A stretch of DNA of 30,508 nucleotides, taken from Pseudomonadota bacterium. Its GTDB lineage: Bacteria; Desulfobacterota; GWC2-55-46; JADFVP01. Within the stretch, counting starts at the first letter, position 1, and every line of letters begins with the position of its first letter. The DNA lies in assembly GCA_015222595.1 (NCBI GenBank), contig JADFVP010000046.1:1-30508 (forward strand), in the 5' to 3' direction. Positions 14,381 through 22,193 of this stretch are shown piece after piece. The translations under genes were made by a program, and so were the position numbers. The notes under the pieces were generated by a model, which saw nothing but the letters and a program-made list of their open reading frames with translations, did no database searches and was not told the origin of the DNA.

Positions 14381-16825
14381 ATGATTAAGATAAATAGAAG
14401 AAAGATACTTGGGCTCTTTGCGGCCCTTGTACTTTTGGTCTTCTTTGGGACATATTACTACTTTACAAGAGATCTTCCCTCACTCGTTAGAATCACGGAC
14501 TACCAGCCGAACCTCGTAACAAAGGCCTACTCTTCCGAGGGCGAGGTAATAGGTGAGTTCTATATCGAGCGCAGGGTAGTAGTGCCTCTTACGACTATGC
14601 CAAAGTACCTTATAGACGCTTTTCTGGCTGCCGAAGACTCCGGTTTCTACGAGCACGAAGGGGTTAGCTACATCTCTATTGCGCGCGCCTTCTATAAGAA
14701 CGTAAAGGCCGGTAGAATCGTACAGGGCGGCTCGACCATTACCCAGCAGGTGGCCCGAAGCTTCTTCCTCTCTTCGGAGAAGAAGATATCGAGAAAGATC
14801 CGCGAGGTAATAATGGCCTACCGGATAGAGCGTGAGCTGAACAAGGACGAAATTCTTAACCTATACCTCAACCAGATCTATCTCGGCAACGGCGCGTACG
14901 GAGTTCAGGCCGCAGCGGAGACGTACTTCGGCAAAGACGTAGAAGGGCTTACTATCTCCGAGGCCGCGCTTTTGGCAGGCCTGCCCAAGGCCCCTAGCAA
15001 GTACTCGCCGTATACGAACCTCGAACGCGCCAAAGAGCGGCAAGAGTTCGTCTTGAACCGCATGGTGGAAGAGGAGTACATAAACCCGAACGACGCCGTG
15101 GCAGCCTTCTTCGAAGAGCTGAACCTGAAACCGAAGGCGATAAAGACGCTCTGGGCCGGGCCATACTTCACCGAGCACGTCAGACGCTACATAGAGGAGA
15201 AGTACGGAGAGAATCTGCTCTACAAGGGCGGGCTCAACATCTATACGACCATGGACATCAAGCTCCAGAAAGGGGCCAACGAGGCGGTTGAACTCGGACG
15301 CCGCGCGTACGACAAGCGCAGGGGCTACCGCGGGCCCCTTGAGTCGCTTGAGACCGCAGATGAGATTGACGAGTTTCGTGACAAGATAGAGACCGAACTT
15401 GAGAGAAAACCTATTGAGGTAGGTGGTATCTACAAAGGCGTCATCACCTCGGTGGACGTAAAGAAGAAACTTATAAACGTCGACATCGGTTACAGGCACG
15501 GGATTATAAACAAGTGGCAGTACCGGTGGGCCAGGGTCTACAACCCCGAAAGCCTGCCGGACGGCGAGTTGCTGCGCGAACCGCTCGTCAACTTCGCTAC
15601 CGGAGACGTTATCTATGTGCGCTTGAGACGTGAGCCGAAGGACGAGGACGCAATTTTAAGCCTCGCGCTAGAGCAAGAGTCTCTGGTAGAGGCCGCGCTG
15701 ATCTCTTCGGAGCCCGAGACCGGTTACGTGCGCGCAATGGTCGGAGGATCGAACTTTCGCAACACGCAGTTCAACCGCGCCGTACAGGCCTTTCGCCAAC
15801 CCGGTTCGGGCTTCAAGCCGATCATCTACGCTGCCGCGCTCGACAACGAGTACACCCCGGCAACGATCGTAATGGACTCGCCCATCGTCTTCGAAGATGA
15901 AATAAACGAGGTCAAGTGGCGTCCTCGTAACTACGACGAACAGTTCCACGGCCCTACCACTATAAGAAAGGGCCTTACGAAATCGCGCAACATCGTAACC
16001 ATAAAAGTACTACAAGACATCGGGGTCGCGCGTGCGCTAGACTACGCAGCGCGTTTTGGCATAACCTCGCCCCTTGCCGAAGACCTCTCTCTCGCGCTCG
16101 GCTCTTCGGCCCTCACGCTCCAGGAGATGAACACCGTCTTTGCTACATTCGCCAACAAGGGCTACCGCCCCGACCCTATCTTCATAACGAAGATCACGGA
16201 TAAAGATGGCAACGTCTTGGAAGAGAACATACCGAGCGCCGAGCAGGTAATCGATGAAGACACGGCCTTTATAATGGCCAACCTGCTCCAAGGCGTAGTG
16301 CAGGACGGAACCGGGCGAAGAGCCAAGGCGCTTGGACGCCCGGCAGCCGGAAAGACAGGAACCACGAACAACCTGAACGACGCGTGGTTCATCGGCTTTA
16401 TTCCGGACCTGACGGCAACCGTCTGGGTAGGGTACGATACCGAGAAGGAACTCGGCAAGTACGAGACCGGCTCAAGAGCGGCCATCCCTATCTGGCTCAA
16501 ATACATGCAGACCGCTACGGAGGGAACGCCCATCAAGAACTTCGACGTTCCTGACGGAATAGAGTTCGCCAAGATAGACCCGGTCACGGGGCTTCTGGCT
16601 CCGCCCGATGCCGAAGACGTTCTCTTCGAGGCCTTCAAGACAGGCACTGCGCCGACCACGACCAGCAGTATGGTCGAAAGTACCGAGAAGGCGCAGAAGG
16701 CTACCTCCGCCGCCTCCACAGAAGACGGGGCCGAGGAAGTAGAAGAAGAGACGGACGAGTTCGACATACCGATAGACGACGCAGGGTACGAGGACGACCC
16801 TGAGATGATGCAGATAGTGGAGTGA
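14381..16825 (+). CDS. mrcA: Penicillin-binding protein 1A (bifunctional transglycosylase/transpeptidase)
   Basis: An 814-residue inner-membrane peptidoglycan synthase. It has a short cytoplasmic start, a membrane anchor (residues ~9-27), a GT51 domain with EDSGFYEHEG (85-94) and QGGSTITQQVARSFFL (115-130), then an OB-like insert (KGVITSVDVKKKLINVDIGYRHG). The transpeptidase domain shows RQPGSGFKPIIY (active Ser of SxxK), TKSRNIVT (SxN) and AGKTGTTNN (KTG). An unusual tail of ~65 residues is strongly acidic (EEVEEETDEFDIPIDDAGYE). The ATG at 14381 is chosen because the longer frame to 14123 overlaps relA and lacks family similarity. moaA follows after four bases, so both are co-transcribed. 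Confidence 0.94.
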   Translation: MIKINRRKILGLFAALVLLVFFGTYYYFTRDLPSLVRITDYQPNLVTKAYSSEGEVIGEFYIERRVVVPLTTMPKYLIDAFLAAEDSGFYEHEGVSYISIARAFYKNVKAGRIVQGGSTITQQVARSFFLSSEKKISRKIREVIMAYRIERELNKDEILNLYLNQIYLGNGAYGVQAAAETYFGKDVEGLTISEAALLAGLPKAPSKYSPYTNLERAKERQEFVLNRMVEEEYINPNDAVAAFFEELNLKPKAIKTLWAGPYFTEHVRRYIEEKYGENLLYKGGLNIYTTMDIKLQKGANEAVELGRRAYDKRRGYRGPLESLETADEIDEFRDKIETELERKPIEVGGIYKGVITSVDVKKKLINVDIGYRHGIINKWQYRWARVYNPESLPDGELLREPLVNFATGDVIYVRLRREPKDEDAILSLALEQESLVEAALISSEPETGYVRAMVGGSNFRNTQFNRAVQAFRQPGSGFKPIIYAAALDNEYTPATIVMDSPIVFEDEINEVKWRPRNYDEQFHGPTTIRKGLTKSRNIVTIKVLQDIGVARALDYAARFGITSPLAEDLSLALGSSALTLQEMNTVFATFANKGYRPDPIFITKITDKDGNVLEENIPSAEQVIDEDTAFIMANLLQGVVQDGTGRRAKALGRPAAGKTGTTNNLNDAWFIGFIPDLTATVWVGYDTEKELGKYETGSRAAIPIWLKYMQTATEGTPIKNFDVPDGIEFAKIDPVTGLLAPPDAEDVLFEAFKTGTAPTTTSSMVESTEKAQKATSAASTEDGAEEVEEETDEFDIPIDDAGYEDDPEMMQIVE

Positions 16826-16829
16826 CAAA

Positions 16830-17822
16830 ATGACTAAACTTGTCGATTCATATAAGAGAAAAATAGAGTACATGCGAATCTCCGTAACCGACCGCTGCAA
16901 CCTCCGGTGCGTTTACTGCATGCCGAGCGAGGGTATCGACCTGGCCGGCCCAGAAAAGATACTCCGGTACGAAGAGCTTTTGAGGATAGCGCGCATCGGG
17001 GCTGCAAACGGCATTTCTCGCATACGCGTTACAGGCGGAGAACCGCTCGTTAGAAAAGGCATAGTAGGCTTTATCCGCGACCTCGCCGCAATAGACGGCA
17101 TTGAGGATCTGAGTCTCACGACCAACGGCGTGCTGCTCGGTGAGTATGCCAAAGAGCTGAAAGAGGCCGGACTCAACCGCATAAACGTCAGCCTCGACTC
17201 TCTCAGCCACGAACGCTTCAAGAAACTGACGCGTGGCGACAAGCTCGACACCGTGCTTGCCGGACTCGACGCCGCAGAGGCCGCAGGGCTAACACCCGTC
17301 AAGGTGAACATGGTGGTCATAAAGGGCTTTAACGACGACGAGATTATAGATTTTGCAAATATCTCAAAGACAAAGCCGTACCACATTCGCTTTATAGAGT
17401 ACATGCCGTTCAACACGGAAGAGGGTTGGCAAAAAGAAAAATGCATCAGCGCTAGGGAAATTCAGGAGCGGATAACTTCTACCGAAAAACTTGTTCCGGT
17501 CGAGAGCAAAGCCGGAGCATCGGGGCCAGCGCGCAGGTTCCGCTTCGATGGCGCTCCAGGAGAGGTCGGCTTTATCAGTCCCGTTACAGAGCACTTCTGC
17601 GGGGCGTGCAACAGAATAAGGCTGACGGCGGACGGCAAGATACGCACCTGCCTCTTCTCTGATACGGAAATCGACGTAAAGAAATCGCTAAGGGACGGCT
17701 CTGACGATAAGTGCATAGAGGACCTTCTCTTCTACGCGGTAAAGGTGAAGCCGATGAAGCACCAGATAAACGAAGAGGTTTTCAAGAAGTGCACCAAGAC
17801 AATGAGCCTGATCGGCGGATAG
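16830..17822 (+). CDS. moaA: GTP 3',8-cyclase MoaA (molybdenum cofactor biosynthesis)
   Basis: A radical SAM enzyme that converts GTP to 3',8-cH2GTP, the first molybdopterin step. The 330-residue protein has the SAM cluster motif CNLRCVYC (C23, C27, C30), the SAM-contact segment RVTGGEPLVRK, and the second cluster near the C-terminus (CGACNRIRLTADGKIRTC). It ends with the typical Gly-Gly tail (MSLIGG), which is needed for activity in characterised MoaA proteins. The ATG at 16830 is four bases after the PBP1A stop. No other moa gene is in the window. A strong hairpin terminator (17849-17889) closes the transcript. Confidence 0.96.
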   Translation: MTKLVDSYKRKIEYMRISVTDRCNLRCVYCMPSEGIDLAGPEKILRYEELLRIARIGAANGISRIRVTGGEPLVRKGIVGFIRDLAAIDGIEDLSLTTNGVLLGEYAKELKEAGLNRINVSLDSLSHERFKKLTRGDKLDTVLAGLDAAEAAGLTPVKVNMVVIKGFNDDEIIDFANISKTKPYHIRFIEYMPFNTEEGWQKEKCISAREIQERITSTEKLVPVESKAGASGPARRFRFDGAPGEVGFISPVTEHFCGACNRIRLTADGKIRTCLFSDTEIDVKKSLRDGSDDKCIEDLLFYAVKVKPMKHQINEEVFKKCTKTMSLIGG

Positions 17823-17848
17823 AGCTACCGATTGAAAAAATAGAACTG

Positions 17849-17889
17849 AAAAAAAGAGAGTAACGCTCGTAGCGTTGCTCTCTTTTTTT
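17849..17889. terminator. Bidirectional rho-independent terminator between moaA and the phosphoesterase gene
   Basis: A 19-bp stem (17849-17867 with 17871-17889, one G-U pair) with a 3-base loop. A-tract on the left and T-tract on the right make it a terminator in both directions, serving moaA and the convergent gene ending at 17924. Confidence 0.9.
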
Positions 17890-17923
17890 GTCATAAAAAA
17901 ATTTCGGAACACAGATTCGGGTA

Positions 17924-18658
17924 CTACCAGCCGAGTTTCAGCCGCTCTCCAATCCTCTTGGACAGCCCTACGGCAAGGATTTTGTCTACCGTCTTCTTTA
18001 TATCGTACTCAACTCTATGAAATTCGATCGACCCGGCAGCGGAGTCGTAGACAGCAAAGGCGGCACGCGGGTCACGGTCTCGCGGCTGTCCGACAGAGCC
18101 CGGATTCACAAGGTAGTTGTACCGGTTGGTCAGACGCAAAGAGCTGTCTGCTGAGATCTTTACCGTGCCATCGCTTCCGAGATAACTGATGGCCACGTGG
18201 GTGTGGCCGAAGAAGCAGAGGTTGGAGTCGGTCTTGCCGTCGAGGTGCTTGAAGTTTTTGAGCGCGTCGTTGGCCCCGAAGATATAACTGTCGGTATCGT
18301 TAACCCAGCCGTGAAAGATAAAGAAGCGGCCATCCACATTGAGCGTGCGCGGCAGGGCCTTCAGGTACTCAAGATTCTCCGACATCAAGTTGTCACGGGT
18401 CCAGTCGAGCGCTTCTAAAGCCTGATAGTTGAAGTCGTCCGAGTTATCGAGACCGGCGACTCTGGAGTCGTGGTTGCCCATTATAGAGCGCACTTTACGC
18501 GCGCGCAACAGATCGATGCACTCATTGGGATTGGTGTTATACCCAACGATGTCGCCAAGGCAAACAATTTCCGTGAGACCGAGCATATCGATCCGCTCAA
18601 AAGTTGCCTCAAGTGCCTCAAGGTTCGAATGGAGGTCGGAGATCAGAACGTAACGCAT
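17924..18658 (-). CDS. Calcineurin-like metallophosphoesterase (YfcE/DUF-type)
   Basis: A 244-residue cytosolic metallophosphoesterase. The five metal-binding blocks are visible: ISDLHSNLEAL (D8, H10), LGDIVGYNTNPNECID (D36), MGNHDSRVAG (N62, H63), FIFHGWVND, and FFGHTHVAISY. A later NPGSVGQPRDRDPRAAFAVYD is typical of the YfcE/MJ0936-like branch. Substrates of this branch include phosphodiesters and cyclic nucleotides, but the natural one cannot be read from sequence. It follows the acidic CxxC protein by 57 bases on the same strand, so the two probably form an operon. The ATG at 18658 has no clear Shine-Dalgarno. Confidence 0.9.
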   Translation of the reverse strand: MRYVLISDLHSNLEALEATFERIDMLGLTEIVCLGDIVGYNTNPNECIDLLRARKVRSIMGNHDSRVAGLDNSDDFNYQALEALDWTRDNLMSENLEYLKALPRTLNVDGRFFIFHGWVNDTDSYIFGANDALKNFKHLDGKTDSNLCFFGHTHVAISYLGSDGTVKISADSSLRLTNRYNYLVNPGSVGQPRDRDPRAAFAVYDSAAGSIEFHRVEYDIKKTVDKILAVGLSKRIGERLKLGW

Positions 18659-18715
18659 TCTAGAATATTTTGGGGTTTTTTTAGAGAACGAATTTTAGAG
18701 TACAAGAGAGCCGCT

Positions 18716-19039
18716 TTAATGGAGCGTACCTTTTCTGTTCTCGGCGTCAAAAGCCATTGAGCCGATCTGGAACGGATCGCTAAGAAAGTTGTCCCTGCAT
18801 TTTTTGCAAAGTATGTATATAGAATCTCTCGAGGCCTCATCGGCGTCAAAACCATCATCTTCCATTTCGTCAATATTATCGAGCAGACTGTTGACGCCGT
18901 CCTCAATATCGCCTTCATACTCCTCAAGGTATCCGTCAAAGTCGGCAAAACTTCTGACCTCTACTACAAACTTGATGGTATCACTCGGCAGCTCATTTCC
19001 ACAACAGTTGCATCTTAGCGTTTTCATATCGGCATTCAT
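18716..19039 (-). CDS. Small acidic protein with paired CxxC motifs (unknown function)
   Basis: I do not recognise a named family. From the ATG at 19039 it has 107 residues; an ATG at 19027 (MKTLRCN) is an equally possible start. CNCC near the N-terminus and CKKC near residue 80 (LCKKCRDNFLSDPF) frame a very acidic middle (YLEEYEGDIEDGVNSLLDNI, then EMEDDGFDADEA). The two CxxC pairs suggest a zinc ribbon or treble clef with an acidic insert. The frame is open up to 19138, but the upper part looks unlike a protein. No good Shine-Dalgarno is seen. It probably shares a transcript with the phosphoesterase. Confidence 0.65.
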   Translation of the reverse strand: MNADMKTLRCNCCGNELPSDTIKFVVEVRSFADFDGYLEEYEGDIEDGVNSLLDNIDEMEDDGFDADEASRDSIYILCKKCRDNFLSDPFQIGSMAFDAENRKGTLH

Positions 19040-19405
19040 TATTAAAGACAATGGACGGTATAACAAGAGTGTCCGGTTGACCAGAGTAGCGTAAAAAGTA
19101 ATACTTTTCTGGCCCTTGTCTTGTAATTTTACCTGCAAAGCTGGCGCTTGTCAAACTAAATAGGTCTGTGCTAAATTCGTCGGAGACTAAAATACCGGCT
19201 TCTACTCGCCGCATATTCACTTACCAAAGCACAAGATATGCGCCATACCCGGGCTCTTGCAGAGCTCTCTCCCGCCATTTCCATTCTCTAACTGTTTCAG
19301 ATACTTAGCGCAAAATCTTATAATCGCATCGTTATCATAGGCTCTAGTAACTTCGCGACAAACGGTACTGTTTATACACAAGCCCGACAGTGGTATACTG
19401 TCGGC
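19040..19405. other. Intergenic region between the CxxC gene and the helicase gene
   Basis: About 366 bases without a supportable gene. It contains a consensus TATAAT (19319-19324) with TTCAGA 17 bases upstream (19296-19301) on the plus strand, the palindrome and promoter candidate at 19371-19404, and a small GCTCT/AGAGC hairpin around 19250-19265. No tRNA or small RNA could be recognised. Confidence 0.5.
19371..19404 (+). promoter_or_regulatory. Palindrome over the extended -10 of the helicase gene
   Basis: CCGACAGT (19384-19391) and ACTGTCGG (19397-19404) form a perfect 8+8 inverted repeat with a 5-base centre. The extended -10 TGGTATACT (19391-19399) lies inside it, with a loose -35 (TTTATA, 19371-19376). 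The ATG follows at 19406. A further TACTGT (19366-19371) sits 30 bp from the one inside the palindrome. This is a good candidate operator, or an RNA hairpin if transcription starts farther upstream. Confidence 0.55.
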
Positions 19406-21730
19406 ATGACGATCGATGAGTTCATAGCTGCACTCTCAGTGCGAAAAGATATTACCGAGTTCGTGCACCATGAAGAGGTACCGGCAACAGAGGCCGAGTA
19501 CTCCGTGCCGAAAGATGGGCTGCACCCGGAGGTAGAGCGCCGGCTACAGACGCTCGGCATCACACAGCTCTACTCGCATCAGGCTGCGGCAATCGACAAC
19601 ATACGCGCCGGGCGCAATGTCGTTACAATGACGCCGACGTCGAGCGGCAAGAGCCTCGTCTACAACATACCGGTAATAGAGGCCGCGCTCACCGATCCGG
19701 ACTCCACCGCGCTCTATCTCTTTCCGCTTAAAGGGCTTGAACAGAACCAGCTGCGCGCACTGAAAAACCTGACCAAAGGGCTTAGCGTTTCAGATGAGAT
19801 AGAGACAGAAGAGAACGAAGGCAATAAGAAGAAGAGACGCAGAGCCTTTGCACCGGGCTTTGCAGAGGTCTACGACGGCGACACGACCAGCTATAGAAAG
19901 AAACGGATACGCGACAACCCGCCTACGGTAATTCTTACCAACCCCGACATGCTCCACTACTCTATAAACGCTTATCACGAGAAGTGGGAGCGGTTTCTAA
20001 CGAACCTCCGGTTCATTGTGGTCGACGAGATTCACACCTACAGAGGGGTCTTCGGCTCTCACGTGGCGCACGTACTCCGCCGCCTCCTGCGCATTCTGAA
20101 AAAATACGGCAGCAGCCCGCAGTTCATCGGCTGCTCCGCAACCATCGCAAACTCCGGAGAGCTTGCCTCTATGCTTACAGGTAGAGAGTTCGAAGTGATC
20201 TCCGAGAGCGGGGCTCCAGCAGGGAAAAAAAACTTTCTGTTCTTGAATCCCCCGAAAGAGAGAAGCCCGTACACGGCAGCGAACAAGCTCTTCGTAGAGA
20301 GCATAAAGGCCGGGTTCAGAACTATCGCCTTTACCAAGGCCCGGAAGATTACGGAACTTATGTATTCGTGGGTCAAAGAGAGAGAGCCGGAAGTGGGCGC
20401 AACGGTCGCTTCGTACCGCGCGGGGTTTTTGCCCAAAGAGCGGCGCGAGATTGAGAACCAGCTCTTTGCAGGAGAACTCGCCGGGGTCATCACCACAAGT
20501 GCGCTCGAACTCGGCGTAGACATCGGAGGGCTCGATGTCTGCATTCTCGTCGGCTACCCCGGAAGCGTCACCTCCACGTGGCAACGTAGCGGCAGGGTGG
20601 GCCGCTCCGGGCGCGAAAGTCTTATCGTGTTGATAGCGCTGAGCGATGCGCTCGACCAGTACTTTATGAAAAACCCTACCGACTTCTTCCGCCGCTCGGT
20701 CGAGTCGGCAATTATAGACAAGGGCAACAGGCCGATACTGAAGTCCCATCTCCGATGCGCCGCAGCAGAACTGAGGCTCGGGGCCGAAGACAGTGTATAC
20801 GACACAAAGAGACTGTCGCCGGTTCTACAAGAGCTGGAGGCCGAAGGCGCGCTTCGTCACTGGAAGAAGGGCGACATATGGTATCCGCGCTCTCGCGCTC
20901 CGCACCGCGATGTCAGCATCCGGCAGGCCGGCATAACCTATACGATCAGGGTCGAGGACGGATCGGCAATCGGCACGACAAACTCCGGGCGCGTGCTTCG
21001 GGAGAACCACCCCGGCGCGATCTACCTCCACCGTTCGCGCCAGTACAGGGTAGTCAAACTCGACATGGGCAACAGAGAAGTCGTCTGCCGCGAAGTAGAC
21101 TCAATCGACTACTACACGCGCGCAATCTCGATAGAAGAGACGGAGATAATCGATACCGACGTAACGGACACCTTCAGCACTTTCGACATATCTCACGGAA
21201 CGCTTCGCGCCACGGAGACCGTTGTCGGGTATAGGAAGAAGAATATCTACTCGGACACGGAGATGGGAGAGTACCTGCTTGAGCTGCCGCCGAGCATCTT
21301 TACGACAAAGGGTATCTGGTTCAAGGTTGATGAAGAGCTGTTAGACTCGATAACGGCAGAGGGGCAAAGTTCCACAGGAGGGCTCCATGCCCTTGAACAC
21401 GCGATGATCGCAACGCTGCCGCTCTTCGCGCTCTGCGACCGCATGGACTTAGGTGGAGTCAGTTACGCCTTCAACGAAGAGCTACAGAGCCCGGCGGTCT
21501 TTATCTACGATGGCCACGAAGGTGGCATAGGCCTCACGCGGCGCGGCTTCGACTGCTTCGACCGTTGGCTAAGGGCCACCTACCGGTTGATGGAAGAGTG
21601 CGACTGCGAAGTGTCGTGCCCGTCATGCACGCAAGACTCGAACTGCGGAAACAATAACGAGCCGCTCGACAAACGGGTCGCTATGGCGCTGCTCGAAAAC
21701 TGGCTCGGCTACAGACCCGGTGCCGAATAA
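19406..21730 (+). CDS. mrfA: MrfA-type DEAH-box helicase with C-terminal DUF1998 (YprA/Hrq1-like)
   Basis: A 774-residue superfamily 2 helicase. Walker A is MTPTSSGKSL (75-84), the DEAH-type box is VVDEIHTYRGVFGSHV (205-220), motif III is GCSATIAN, and the C-terminal RecA half contains TSALELGVDIGGLDVCILVGYPGS and QRSGRVGRSGR. The end carries DUF1998 with five cysteines (C732, C734, C738, C741, C747) in the pattern CxC..CPSC.....CGNxNEPLDK. Bacillus MrfA with this architecture unwinds DNA for mitomycin crosslink repair and needs a zinc-binding Cys cluster; a repair role here is inference. It has a charged insert (about residues 128-150, with KKKRRR) after the PLKGLEQNQLRAL motif. It stands alone, with a palindrome over its start region. 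Confidence 0.88.
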   Translation: MTIDEFIAALSVRKDITEFVHHEEVPATEAEYSVPKDGLHPEVERRLQTLGITQLYSHQAAAIDNIRAGRNVVTMTPTSSGKSLVYNIPVIEAALTDPDSTALYLFPLKGLEQNQLRALKNLTKGLSVSDEIETEENEGNKKKRRRAFAPGFAEVYDGDTTSYRKKRIRDNPPTVILTNPDMLHYSINAYHEKWERFLTNLRFIVVDEIHTYRGVFGSHVAHVLRRLLRILKKYGSSPQFIGCSATIANSGELASMLTGREFEVISESGAPAGKKNFLFLNPPKERSPYTAANKLFVESIKAGFRTIAFTKARKITELMYSWVKEREPEVGATVASYRAGFLPKERREIENQLFAGELAGVITTSALELGVDIGGLDVCILVGYPGSVTSTWQRSGRVGRSGRESLIVLIALSDALDQYFMKNPTDFFRRSVESAIIDKGNRPILKSHLRCAAAELRLGAEDSVYDTKRLSPVLQELEAEGALRHWKKGDIWYPRSRAPHRDVSIRQAGITYTIRVEDGSAIGTTNSGRVLRENHPGAIYLHRSRQYRVVKLDMGNREVVCREVDSIDYYTRAISIEETEIIDTDVTDTFSTFDISHGTLRATETVVGYRKKNIYSDTEMGEYLLELPPSIFTTKGIWFKVDEELLDSITAEGQSSTGGLHALEHAMIATLPLFALCDRMDLGGVSYAFNEELQSPAVFIYDGHEGGIGLTRRGFDCFDRWLRATYRLMEECDCEVSCPSCTQDSNCGNNNEPLDKRVAMALLENWLGYRPGAE

Positions 21731-21793
21731 GTACCCAACCCACAGAGTCGATCTTGCGTAAAATGATTTTAGCTGAACTATCCCTGGATTATC

Positions 21794-22102
21794 TTAGACT
21801 GACCGCAAGCTCAGAAGAACGGTTCTTCGAAACGCGCGGTCTTTCTTCAGGTGCCACTCGCGGCTCTGCGCTTCGGTGCGCGTTGTGTACTGCTCTGCGT
21901 AGAGCAGGCGCCAGACCCTGCCGCGCGTGGAGCGCGCGCCCTTGCCGGTATTGTGCGCACTCAGACGTTTGTCGAGGTCGATAGTCCAGCCGACGTAGCT
22001 TCGCACGCCTCCTGGGCCGTCGCTTCCAAGAAGGTAGACGTAGCCGAACTCAGGTGAGTTCTCGGTAGAATCTTCAGTTTTCTCTTCAGGCTCTTCGGTC
22101 AC
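21794..22102 (-). CDS. GIY-YIG nuclease family protein
   Basis: A 102-residue single-domain protein. The first ~18 residues are acidic and poorly conserved. The domain starts with YVYLL (21-25) and YVGWTIDLDKRLSAHNTGKGARSTRGR, followed by LLYAEQYTTRTEAQSREWHLKK. This fits the small YhbQ/UPF0213 group related to SLX1-type nucleases; the function of these proteins is unsettled. The only usable start is GTG at 22102, without a Shine-Dalgarno, just past the leuB terminator, so it may be expressed by readthrough or from a promoter I cannot see. It converges with the helicase gene. A link to DNA repair is tempting but not shown. Confidence 0.85.
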   Translation of the reverse strand: MTEEPEEKTEDSTENSPEFGYVYLLGSDGPGGVRSYVGWTIDLDKRLSAHNTGKGARSTRGRVWRLLYAEQYTTRTEAQSREWHLKKDRAFRRTVLLSLRSV

Positions 22103-22137
22103 TTTAAAGCCGCAAAATAAAGGGAACTAGACTTAAC

Positions 22138-22169
22138 AAAAAAACCCCGCACCAAAAAAAGGCACGGGG
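22138..22169 (-). terminator. Terminator of the leucine operon after leuB
   Basis: On the minus strand, CCCCGTGCC (22161-22169) pairs with GGTGCGGGG (22145-22153) through two G-U pairs around a 7-base loop, and a run of seven T residues follows (22138-22144). It lies 25 bases after the leuB stop. Confidence 0.85.
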
Positions 22170-22193
22170 CTTTCGAACTTTATAAGACCGGCA

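Noticed and set aside
18993..19220. A 75-codon minus-strand ORF in the gap upstream of the CxxC gene
   Set aside because: It overlaps the CxxC gene in another frame and has no recognisable domain or ribosome site.
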